Positions 1-7,545 of a stretch of DNA of 64,000 nt are shown here, in pieces. Positions within the stretch are counted from its first letter, which is position 1, and every line of letters starts with the position of its first letter. Source of the stretch: Bacteroidota bacterium (GTDB lineage: Bacteria; Bacteroidota; Bacteroidia; Chitinophagales; Chitinophagaceae); the NCBI GenBank assembly GCA_024640255.1, contig JAHEFI010000003.1, positions 62,001-126,000 of the forward strand, written 5' to 3'. The translations under genes and the position numbers were made by a program. The notes under the pieces are model-generated. The model made no database searches. It had not been told where the DNA came from and saw nothing but the letters and a program-made list of their open reading frames with translations.

Positions 1-805
1 ATTCATTTATTCCAAATTCAACCATATTATGAATCATTTTGGTCCAATTTACTGAACTTGTCATATGTGTTATTAAATTTGATTTTATTTCGGTTGAATT
101 TAAATATATTTTCGAATCAGAACACTGACAAATAGGTATCTTAGTGTTTGAAAATTCAATTTTAGAAATAGATTTTGAATATTCAAGTTCAATTTCTTTC
201 ATCAATGGGGTGTGGAAAGCACCTTCGATTGGAAGTATTACAGCTCTTTTTGCTCCAATATTTTTAAATATTTTACATGCTTCTTTAATTCCATTTCTAG
301 AGCCACTTAGAACTAATTGTCCTGGTCCATTATAATTAGCTATAAATATTTTTTCATTGGAGTTATCTACAATTGATTTAATTGTATTTTCAACAATTAA
401 ATCATCTAAACCAATAACTGCGGCCATTGCTGACTCAAAACTATTACTAAATTTGAAACCTAAATTAGATCTAATATCAACCAATTTAAGAGCATCTTCA
501 AATTTTAATGTCTTATTCACTACTAACGCTGCAAATTCACCAAAGGAATGACCTGCAACTAAATCAGGTTCAATATCATTTTGAATTGTTGCTAGAATTA
601 CTTCATATAAAAAAATTGCAGGTTGTGAATTTGACGACTTAGACAATTCAATCTCATCATCATCAATCATAATTTTAGAAATAGATCTACCTAAAATTTG
701 ATCTGCATAATTTAATAAATCTTTTGCTAAAGGAAAATTATTGTATAAATCTTTTCCCATAGCTGCTTTTTGTATTCCTTGTCCTGGAAAAATGAATGCT
801 TTCAT
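1..805 (-). CDS. fabD: Malonyl-CoA:ACP transacylase (FabD-like), C-terminus cut by window edge
   Basis: FabD moves a malonyl (or other acyl) group from CoA to the acyl carrier protein phosphopantetheine in the cytoplasm. About 268 codons are visible of a family usually near 290-310. The start is ATG at 803-805, followed by the FabD opening MKAFIFPGQG. The nucleophile motif GHSFGE places the catalytic serine at residue 87, and the partner histidine is His198 in AFHTPLM. The gene lies 18 bp after the NeuD-like gene and ends the visible part of an operon holding its own acyl carrier protein, dehydratase and reductase. That context argues for a dedicated pathway-specific copy rather than the housekeeping one. 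A dedicated ketosynthase is not visible and may lie beyond position 1. Confidence 0.9.
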   Translation of the reverse strand, partial: MKAFIFPGQGIQKAAMGKDLYNNFPLAKDLLNYADQILGRSISKIMIDDDEIELSKSSNSQPAIFLYEVILATIQNDIEPDLVAGHSFGEFAALVVNKTLKFEDALKLVDIRSNLGFKFSNSFESAMAAVIGLDDLIVENTIKSIVDNSNEKIFIANYNGPGQLVLSGSRNGIKEACKIFKNIGAKRAVILPIEGAFHTPLMKEIELEYSKSISKIEFSNTKIPICQCSDSKIYLNSTEIKSNLITHMTSSVNWTKMIHNMVEFGINE

Positions 806-823
806 TATTTTTGAAAAGTTAAA

Positions 824-1456
824 TTATAGTAAACGTTTAGCAGGATTGCCAAACACGGTAACATTTTTGTCTACATTCTTTATAACGAAACTACAAGCAC
901 CAACAATTGAATTTTCTTCAATTATTACTTTGGAATTTACAACTGTATTGCTGTGAATTGTACATTGTTTTTTTAGTGTAACTCCAGCAACTAAAATAGA
1001 ATAATTGTCAATTCTTGAATAATCACCAATTGTTACATCATGGCCAATAATAACACCAGTTTGTAAAATACAATGATTGCCAATTATTGAGTCTGCTCCT
1101 ATTGATACTAAAGGTCCTATAATATTACCTCTACCTAAAATAGCAGAATCTGTAACTCTAGAAGTATTATGAATAATATTGACAAATTCTGCACCTTTTA
1201 ATTCTAAATTATTAATAATACTTAACTTGGTCTTCAAATCTGCAATTGAGCAAATGAAAATTTGATTATCACTCAATTCGTGAGTGGATATTTTCCCAAT
1301 TAATTTTGGATAACCAATATAACCATTCAACGCGTTTAAATTATCATCAATATAACCTATTATTCTGAAATCTACATTAAATCCATTACTTTCTCTTATT
1401 ATATAATACAAATCTCTACCATAACCCCCTGCCCCTATTATAATTAGATCTTTCAT
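824..1456 (-). CDS. NeuD/PglD-like sugar O- or N-acyltransferase
   Basis: A 210-residue protein with a short N-terminal Rossmann-like part (IIGAGGYGRD near residue 6) and a left-handed beta-helix of hexapeptide repeats from about residue 95 to the end. This is the architecture of NeuD (sialic acid O-acetyltransferase) and PglD (UDP-sugar N-acetyltransferase). The histidine in IIGHDVTIGD is a likely catalytic base. The C-terminus ends in GNPAKRLL, typical of the family. Its start overlaps the stop of the upstream hydrolase gene by 4 bp, indicating translational coupling. In this operon the acyl donor could be acetyl-CoA or the acyl-ACP made by neighbouring enzymes; the sequence does not decide between them. 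Confidence 0.88.
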   Translation of the reverse strand: MKDLIIIGAGGYGRDLYYIIRESNGFNVDFRIIGYIDDNLNALNGYIGYPKLIGKISTHELSDNQIFICSIADLKTKLSIINNLELKGAEFVNIIHNTSRVTDSAILGRGNIIGPLVSIGADSIIGNHCILQTGVIIGHDVTIGDYSRIDNYSILVAGVTLKKQCTIHSNTVVNSKVIIEENSIVGACSFVIKNVDKNVTVFGNPAKRLL

Positions 1457-2043
1457 TTTATAAATTTTAATGCCTCAAATAATGCGTTTTTAATATCAAA
1501 ATGATCCCCCTTGAAAACCACAGACGAAGATATAGAACTATTTTGGTATTTAAAATAAATATCATTATCAGGTATGAAAACAATTCTAAAACTTGATTTT
1601 TTTTGCTTTTTTTTATACAAATCAACTTGCTTGTCTATTTGTAACAAGATGTTTTCTACAATGTCAACTGAGTACAATGAATTTGATTTTTCAACAATTA
1701 TATTAGCGAATTTTGTATTGAAAACCCTAGTTGAACAATAAATTGGGCAAATCTCAAAAGAAAATTTAAATATATTATCTGAAATGTTATTAGCTATAAT
1801 TGTACCTAGTGAATGTGAGAATATATAATCAACATTATTATTAAATTCATTTTTAATAATCTTTTCAAAAGTTTTAATTTTTTCCTCAAAAGAAGAAAAA
1901 TCTAAATAATCAATTTCAAAAATTAATAATTTAAAATCTCTAAATAAATCTAAATAGCTTAGCCAATAACCTGAAGTTGCGAATAATCCATGAATTAATA
2001 TAACATTATATTTACCTTTTTTATTAATTATTCTATAATTCAT
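1453..2043 (-). CDS. Small alpha/beta hydrolase
   Basis: A 196-residue alpha/beta-hydrolase-fold protein. Visible elements are the oxyanion-hole motif LIHGLF (about residues 16-21), a nucleophile elbow SHSLG with Ser78 (first Gly of GxSxG replaced by Ser), an acidic residue at Asp159 or Asp161 and His181 in GDHFD. There is no signal peptide, so it is probably cytoplasmic. The gene sits between a FabG-like reductase and the NeuD-like transferase in the acyl-carrier-protein operon. A role as an editing or product-releasing thioesterase is plausible by context only; an esterase or lyase role is equally open. The product is short for the family, leaving little room for a cap domain. Confidence 0.72.
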   Translation of the reverse strand: MNYRIINKKGKYNVILIHGLFATSGYWLSYLDLFRDFKLLIFEIDYLDFSSFEEKIKTFEKIIKNEFNNNVDYIFSHSLGTIIANNISDNIFKFSFEICPIYCSTRVFNTKFANIIVEKSNSLYSVDIVENILLQIDKQVDLYKKKQKKSSFRIVFIPDNDIYFKYQNSSISSSVVFKGDHFDIKNALFEALKFIK

Positions 2044-2064
2044 AAAATCATTATTGTAGAAAAA

Positions 2065-2799
2065 TTAAAATATTTCTAATTTAGGTCCACCGCCATCAAC
2101 AATAATATTTTGACCTAAAATATGCGAAGACTTTGAACTAATTAAAAATTCAATCACATTTGCAATTTCAATTGGCTCTGCAATTCCATTAACTTGAAAT
2201 CTAGACAATGTTTCAATATTATCAATGCCAATTCTATCCATCCATCTATGTGTCATTTCGGTATTTACAAGACCGGGACTTATAGAATTAATTCTGATTT
2301 TATTTTTAATGAGCTCCTTAGATAATACTCTAACTGAAGCCTCAAGTGCAGCTTTCGTAGAAGAATAAATAGTCTGAGCAATACCACCATGTTGAGATGC
2401 TATAGAGGAAATAGCAACTACATTAGTCCAATAGTTTTCATTTTTTTTTAAAGAAACAATTAGTTTCATTATTTCAATAAATGAAAACATATTGATTTTT
2501 AAAGACTTTTCGAATTTTGTATAATTAATGTTTTTCAATGGAAGTGTCGAATCAATTCCGGCACAATGAACAAAAGCATTTACTTCAATTGGTAGTTGAT
2601 TTAACAACAATTTAATGTTTTCAACATCTTCTAAATCGAATTCAATTAAAGTAAATTTAGAAACTAATTTTTTTGAAATATTTATTAATTTCACTTTATC
2701 ACGTCCTATGAGAATTAAGTGATTATCTTCAGTATCTAATAAATTTATTAATGCATTACCAATTCCAGATGTAGCACCTGTAATTAAAATATTTTTCAT
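2065..2799 (-). CDS. Short-chain dehydrogenase/reductase, FabG-like
   Basis: A 244-residue classical SDR with TGATSGIG at residues 7-14 for NAD(P) binding and the catalytic set Ser132, Tyr145, Lys149 (YSSTK). The product-end loop NSISPGLVNTEM and the C-terminal GQNIIVDGG are typical of 3-oxoacyl-ACP reductases. It could reduce a 3-oxoacyl-ACP, or a keto group on the sugar-like product. It is 3 bp from the LuxC-like gene and about 21 bp from the hydrolase gene, so it is part of the operon. Together with the FabZ-like dehydratase, FabD and the ACP it supplies most of a fatty-acid-type cycle, but no ketosynthase is visible in the window. Confidence 0.87.
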   Translation of the reverse strand: MKNILITGATSGIGNALINLLDTEDNHLILIGRDKVKLINISKKLVSKFTLIEFDLEDVENIKLLLNQLPIEVNAFVHCAGIDSTLPLKNINYTKFEKSLKINMFSFIEIMKLIVSLKKNENYWTNVVAISSIASQHGGIAQTIYSSTKAALEASVRVLSKELIKNKIRINSISPGLVNTEMTHRWMDRIGIDNIETLSRFQVNGIAEPIEIANVIEFLISSKSSHILGQNIIVDGGGPKLEIF

Positions 2800-2802
2800 A
2801 AC

Positions 2803-4014
2803 TTATTTAATTTCAATTTGTCTGGACAAATTGCTAACAAAATCAAATCCATCCCATACTAATGAAAAATCCATTGTTTGACCAATTGGAACAATTCTAT
2901 CAATACCAATTGGCTTAGATTTATTTACCCAATTAATAATTTCAGATTTATTAAATCCAATGTAACTCATTGTTTGATATTTTCTATTAATCATCGGCAA
3001 TAATTCTTCAAGAGAATTAATCGTAAATTCATTAAAATATCCACTACTACATTTATAAAATTCGACCCCATTCAGAACATTGGGATTGTTGACTCTCCAG
3101 ATAGTATTATTGATTTGTATAGTTTTAAATATATTACTATTAACAATTGCCTGTGAATAAAATGTAGTCAATTTTTCAATTGATGTTATAGGCTGTAAAT
3201 GATATTTTTTTTCAATTAATAATGATTCTAATGTACTCCAAAAAATACATTTTGCATCATTAATTTCATCTTTAGAACCAACCCAATAGATAGACTGCGG
3301 AGAAGTACATGCATTTTGATCGAATAAATATGTATCATTATAGAAATCTGTTGCAATTTTTCTTTTATTTTCAGATTTTAAATATTCATTTGCATTAATA
3401 ACAGAAATAGAATATCTATCAGCAAATGTAATCTCTGTAGATTTTGAAGGAATTGATGATTTTCGAATTTCATTTATTGAAATATCACCACCCCAAATTA
3501 TTCTAACATCGCATATACTCGAAAAAATTGAAGTTCCCTGACTATCTCTATCATATTTTACAATAAAAATTCGGTTTTCAAATAAAGTTTTAAACTTTAA
3601 TAATTTAAGAACTTCTTTAATAGAGTAAATTATAATATTAACTTGTTCGAAATTTTTTGAAGGAACTTTCACTATATTAATATTTCCTGAAATTATTCCT
3701 ACTAACAAACTATATGCAAAATTAACTGGAACATTGCTTGGAGTTATATGAAAAACGATTCCTCTTCCTATTCGATAATTTTGGTTATTTACATAATTTT
3801 TTTTTAACAAGTTTAAATTTGCCTTTCTTATAAAAAACGCAAACGTTGCAACATCAGGATACTTTTTTACTTCTGAATTTTTTAATAAAATATTAGACAA
3901 CTCTGACAAAAATTCTATTGATTCAACTGAAAATATTTCAAATGAATTTTGATTCAATAATTGTAAATCAGAGATTGATGAATCTCCAATTAAATAATTA
4001 ATTTTTTTCTGCAT
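2803..4014 (-). CDS. LuxC-like acyl reductase (fatty aldehyde forming)
   Basis: The LuxC family takes an acyl group onto a cysteine and reduces it with NADPH to an aldehyde. The protein has about 403 residues, somewhat shorter than bioluminescence LuxC. The catalytic-cysteine motif is FDQNACTSPQ (Cys239 if counted from the upstream GTG at 4023). An aldehyde-dehydrogenase-like nucleotide region is seen near HITPSNVPV. I prefer the ATG at 4014; a GTG at 4023 would add three residues. Both starts overlap the end of the LuxE-like gene (17 or 26 bp). There are no luxAB genes, so the aldehyde is presumably a biosynthetic intermediate. The family call is firm; the substrate is unknown. Confidence 0.87.
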   Translation of the reverse strand: MQKKINYLIGDSSISDLQLLNQNSFEIFSVESIEFLSELSNILLKNSEVKKYPDVATFAFFIRKANLNLLKKNYVNNQNYRIGRGIVFHITPSNVPVNFAYSLLVGIISGNINIVKVPSKNFEQVNIIIYSIKEVLKLLKFKTLFENRIFIVKYDRDSQGTSIFSSICDVRIIWGGDISINEIRKSSIPSKSTEITFADRYSISVINANEYLKSENKRKIATDFYNDTYLFDQNACTSPQSIYWVGSKDEINDAKCIFWSTLESLLIEKKYHLQPITSIEKLTTFYSQAIVNSNIFKTIQINNTIWRVNNPNVLNGVEFYKCSSGYFNEFTINSLEELLPMINRKYQTMSYIGFNKSEIINWVNKSKPIGIDRIVPIGQTMDFSLVWDGFDFVSNLSRQIEIK

Positions 4015-5089
4015 AAGTATCACTACAGCCTCTTAATTCTGCATTTTTTAAACGTCCATAAATTTTAAAATATTTTCCTTTACGACCGCAAGTACAATCA
4101 TCTTCGCCAAATATGATTCCTATATCTTCAGTTAAAATGGAGTGGCCAGGATAACTAACGGGCAGTAATGAGAGTAGCTGTATTATACCTTGTTCTCCAA
4201 CTTCACAAACAGAAAAATCATTAGTTCTTCTTGTGATAATATCAGAATATTCAGAAGTATGAAGATATCCAGATTCGCATTCCATATGAATAGTGCCAGT
4301 CTGTTCAACCATTCCATAGTAATCATGAATTCTATTTAAACCACAAACAGATTTAAATTGTGATTTAAATGTATTAGTATCAACTGCTTGATCTATTAAT
4401 TTTTTCCAACCACCTCCATGAATTAAAACCGCATTACTAAGATCGAATTCGTTTTTATGTTTTAGTAACTCTTGATAAAAATGCTGATATACAATAAATG
4501 TAAATCCAAATAACATGATTGTCTTTTTAGAATTTTCTTCAATAAATTCTTTTATTCCTTCAAGGTTTAAAGTCATATCATCATTTAGTGCGAAAATTCT
4601 TTTTGAAGCAAAAATTGAAAATCCTGTGATTCCGGCAGCTCTTGCTGAAAATTGATTTCTGTTTTTTACTGTAGATTCGCAATCAATAATCAACATAGGA
4701 ACTCTACTACCTCCTAAAAAACTTGACACAATTCTACTTAAAATACGTGTTTGATACATTGCTGTATTCTTATCTAAAAATATTTTAGATACAGATTGTC
4801 CCGAAGTCCCTGATGAGGTCATGGTTTTCACAACATCGTGACGAGGCACACTCAACAAATCATACATTTTAAATAACCTTACGGGTAAAAATGGGAGGTC
4901 TTCAATTTTTGAAATTTGATCTCCGTTAAAATTTACGGAGTACATCATGTTTTTAAATTCTAAACAATTTTTTTGATGATAATTGAATAAATCAATCATT
5001 CTTTTCAGAAAAAATTCCCTTTTAGAAACTTTATTTAAAGAATAAAGTGAAATTTCAGGCAATTCAAAATTTATACTACTATTAATCAT
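3998..5089 (-). CDS. LuxE-like acyl-protein synthetase
   Basis: The LuxE family activates or receives an acyl group and hands it to LuxC. The 363-residue protein carries the adenylate-type loop SSGTSG at residues 92-97, a GGGWKK segment, YGMVEQTG, and a Cys-containing C-terminal part (CTCGRKG at 332-338 and Cys355). In LuxE a cysteine close to the C-terminus carries the acyl group, and Cys355 is the candidate here. Its start shares one base with the stop of the AMP-ligase gene (TAATG), and it overlaps the LuxC-like gene. Close pairing with LuxC strongly suggests a fatty-acid-reductase-like complex in the cytoplasm. Confidence 0.87.
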   Translation of the reverse strand: MINSSINFELPEISLYSLNKVSKREFFLKRMIDLFNYHQKNCLEFKNMMYSVNFNGDQISKIEDLPFLPVRLFKMYDLLSVPRHDVVKTMTSSGTSGQSVSKIFLDKNTAMYQTRILSRIVSSFLGGSRVPMLIIDCESTVKNRNQFSARAAGITGFSIFASKRIFALNDDMTLNLEGIKEFIEENSKKTIMLFGFTFIVYQHFYQELLKHKNEFDLSNAVLIHGGGWKKLIDQAVDTNTFKSQFKSVCGLNRIHDYYGMVEQTGTIHMECESGYLHTSEYSDIITRRTNDFSVCEVGEQGIIQLLSLLPVSYPGHSILTEDIGIIFGEDDCTCGRKGKYFKIYGRLKNAELRGCSDTYAEKN

Positions 5090-6474
5090 TATAATCCTAA
5101 TTTAGAATAAAGTATTTTTCCTGATTCACTTCGAGGTAATTCATGAATTATTCGAATTTCAATCGCACTATTATGAATTCCAAGTTTTTTAGATAACAGG
5201 TCTTTTACAGTTGATTTTTCATCTTCATTTAATAAGTAGACAAGCAATAAGTTGTCTTTACCTACGCAAGCAGAATCTACTGATGCTTTTTTTAATATCG
5301 ATTCTAATTCGTCTAGATTTACTCGATTCCCAAATATTTTAATGAACCTTTTTATTCTTCCAACAATAAAATAATATCCATCGTCGTCAAAATAAGCAAT
5401 ATCACCTGTATTTAAAGTTCCTTTATTTATATCGCCCAATAATAAATCTTCTTTACTTTCTGCATATCCAAGCATAACATTTGGTCCTGTATATATCAAT
5501 TCGCCTTTAATACCTGGCACATTTATTTTAATATTCTCGCTATCAATTAAATGAAATTTACCTCCAGGTATTGGACGTCCAATACTTCCTAACTTATTTT
5601 TAACAGACTGAGGTGGCAAATAACTTAACCGAGCAGTTCCTTCTGTTTGTCCATACATAACAAAAAAATCAATTCCTTTAGATATGGAAAAATTTGCAAA
5701 ATATTCAATAAGATCATTTGATAATTTTCCCCCAGCTTGAGTAATTTTCTTTAAACTTGGCAAATCAATATTAAGTAATCTGAAATTTTTTAATATTTCA
5801 AATGTATAAGGAACACCAGATAATGATGTTACTTCGAATTTTTGAAATAAATTCCAAAATGCTCTTTGTGTTATACTCTCGCTTGTCATTATAACGGAAC
5901 CTCCTGCAAAAAGGTGACTATTTATTATTGATAATCCAAATGAATAGTTCATTGGTAAATTACTTATTGCCCTGTCTGCTTCTGACAAGTTTAAATAAAT
6001 ACAAATTGATGATGCATTTGAAACTAGATTTGAATAAGATAGCCTTACTAATTTAGGACTTCCTGTTGTACCTGAAGTTGAAAGAAGAAGTGATAATGAA
6101 GAGTCAAATCTTTTATTAAAATTTTGTCCATTTGAAATAATTGTATAACTATTGTAATTTAAAATAGGACGATAATTAATGAAATGATTTGAGATTAAAG
6201 ATGGTGCAAATATTAAATCTGGAGAATATTTTTCAATAATATTTTCAATAAGGGAATAATTAGATTGTGAATCAATTAGAATTGGTACAACTCTTCGTTC
6301 AATACAGTTGATATAAAAAAAAAGTGAGTCAATGTTGTTTTGACACAATAATAATACTAATGATCCTGATGGTATATTAGAAAAAACATCATCCCCATTT
6401 CGTAAAATTTGATTTACTTTAATTTCAAAACCATTATCATCAATTACAGTTCCATTATAATTAAATAGCTTCAT
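5089..6474 (-). CDS. AMP-forming acyl-CoA/acyl-ACP ligase
   Basis: A 461-residue ANL-superfamily enzyme that adenylates a carboxylic acid and transfers it to a thiol. Motifs in order: TSGTTGSPK at 133-141 (ATP), YGQTEGT at 274-280, TGD at 356-358, the hinge GRIKRFIKIFG, and the catalytic C-terminal lysine Lys453 in SGKILY. It is shorter than most acyl-CoA ligases (about 500-550) but all core motifs are present. Its stop shares a base with the LuxE-like start, and it lies 17 bp after the NeuB-like gene. It probably loads a free acid onto the dedicated ACP encoded at 9787-10032. It could instead make an acyl-CoA, and the chain length is not readable from sequence. Confidence 0.88.
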   Translation of the reverse strand: MKLFNYNGTVIDDNGFEIKVNQILRNGDDVFSNIPSGSLVLLLCQNNIDSLFFYINCIERRVVPILIDSQSNYSLIENIIEKYSPDLIFAPSLISNHFINYRPILNYNSYTIISNGQNFNKRFDSSLSLLLSTSGTTGSPKLVRLSYSNLVSNASSICIYLNLSEADRAISNLPMNYSFGLSIINSHLFAGGSVIMTSESITQRAFWNLFQKFEVTSLSGVPYTFEILKNFRLLNIDLPSLKKITQAGGKLSNDLIEYFANFSISKGIDFFVMYGQTEGTARLSYLPPQSVKNKLGSIGRPIPGGKFHLIDSENIKINVPGIKGELIYTGPNVMLGYAESKEDLLLGDINKGTLNTGDIAYFDDDGYYFIVGRIKRFIKIFGNRVNLDELESILKKASVDSACVGKDNLLLVYLLNEDEKSTVKDLLSKKLGIHNSAIEIRIIHELPRSESGKILYSKLGL

Positions 6475-6491
6475 TATATTGATTCTATTTA

Positions 6492-7526
6492 TTAATCTAG
6501 AATGATATCATCATTAGTTAATAATGAGTCTTTTTTAACTGATTTGGAAAGTTTTTTACCTAAAAAAGAATCATATTCGCTTACCGAAATACCTGTCCCT
6601 GGTCTTTTTGCGGCCAAATTTGATTCCGTTAATATGGAGCCAACAATTAGGTCTTGATTGGCTATTAGACTGCGCCTCATTTTTAATCTTTGGGCTAATT
6701 CATCATTACTAACAATTCTATCTTCTGATCCAAGGGATTTGAAAACATTATTTATTCCATCGATCATCAATTTTAATTCACTATGTTCAATAGCCATTTG
6801 ATTATCCATTCCAATTATGGTTTTATCAAGGGTTACATGTTTTTCAACTACACAAGCACCCAATGCTATTGAAGCTATCCCTACATCTACTCCCAGGGTA
6901 TGATCGGAGTAACCTACAACTTGAGATGGAAATGAATTCTTAAGTAATTTTATATTTTTTAAATTAACATTTTCAGAATCAACAGGATAAATTGATACAC
7001 AATGTAATACACAAACATTTTTTGCTCCGGCATCTTCAAGAACTTGTATGGCTTTCACAATCTCATCAAAGTCAGCCATTCCAGTAGATAAAATAATTGC
7101 AGTATTTAATTTTGCAAGATATTTTAAGTAAGGATAGTTATTTATATCCATTGATGCTACTTTTATAAAAGGAACGTCGCAATCTTTAATTAAAAATTCT
7201 GCCTCTTTATTTGAGTATGGGGTTGAAGCAAAATCTATCCCGGTTTCTTGAGCATACAAGGAAAGCTCTTTTAATTGATCCTGATTTAAAGAAAATTTTT
7301 TGACAAATCTCTTTGCTATTGGATTTTCTTTATAATAATCATTTGAATACAAAGTCTCTTCAGACCATGATTGAAATTTTACACAATCTCCACCACAGTC
7401 TTTTACCATATCAATCATTTTTTTTGCCTTTGAAATATCCCCAAAATGACTTGTATTTAATTCAGCAATAAAATATGGCTTATGGTTATCTCCAATTAAT
7501 CTTTTATTGTTTAGTCTAATTTCCAT
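6492..7526 (-). CDS. Divergent NeuB-family synthase (PEP condensing)
   Basis: NeuB-family enzymes condense phosphoenolpyruvate with an aldehyde sugar to give a 2-keto-3-deoxy acid such as sialic, legionaminic or pseudaminic acid. The 344-residue protein has the TIM-barrel NeuB domain (to about 260) and a C-terminal SAF/antifreeze-like domain (about 284-344, with KRPGTGIS). Metal-site histidines are present: His209 in GYSDHT and His230 in EKH. The usual opening motif AEIGxNHxG is changed to AELNTSHFG at 21-29. A second, canonical NeuB-type protein lies at 37661-38692. Placement beside a thiamine-diphosphate carboligase and LuxC/LuxE genes suggests an unusual aldehyde acceptor (inference). Confidence 0.85.
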   Translation of the reverse strand: MEIRLNNKRLIGDNHKPYFIAELNTSHFGDISKAKKMIDMVKDCGGDCVKFQSWSEETLYSNDYYKENPIAKRFVKKFSLNQDQLKELSLYAQETGIDFASTPYSNKEAEFLIKDCDVPFIKVASMDINNYPYLKYLAKLNTAIILSTGMADFDEIVKAIQVLEDAGAKNVCVLHCVSIYPVDSENVNLKNIKLLKNSFPSQVVGYSDHTLGVDVGIASIALGACVVEKHVTLDKTIIGMDNQMAIEHSELKLMIDGINNVFKSLGSEDRIVSNDELAQRLKMRRSLIANQDLIVGSILTESNLAAKRPGTGISVSEYDSFLGKKLSKSVKKDSLLTNDDIILD

Positions 7527-7545
7527 TATTAATCTTTTATTGTTT
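7495..7545. repeat. 18-bp direct repeat at the NeuB/ThDP gene junction
   Basis: The 18-mer ATTAATCTTTTATTGTTT occurs perfectly at 7495-7512 and again at 7528-7545, a 33-bp period (11 codons). The first copy lies inside the first codons of the NeuB-like gene. The second spans the stop codon of the thiamine-diphosphate enzyme gene and the leader just before the NeuB ATG at 7526. It looks like a small tandem duplication that shaped this junction. Confidence 0.8.

Noticed and set aside
2803..5089. Bioluminescence operon
   Set aside because: LuxC- and LuxE-like genes are present but no luxA, luxB or luxD. The context is glycan biosynthesis.
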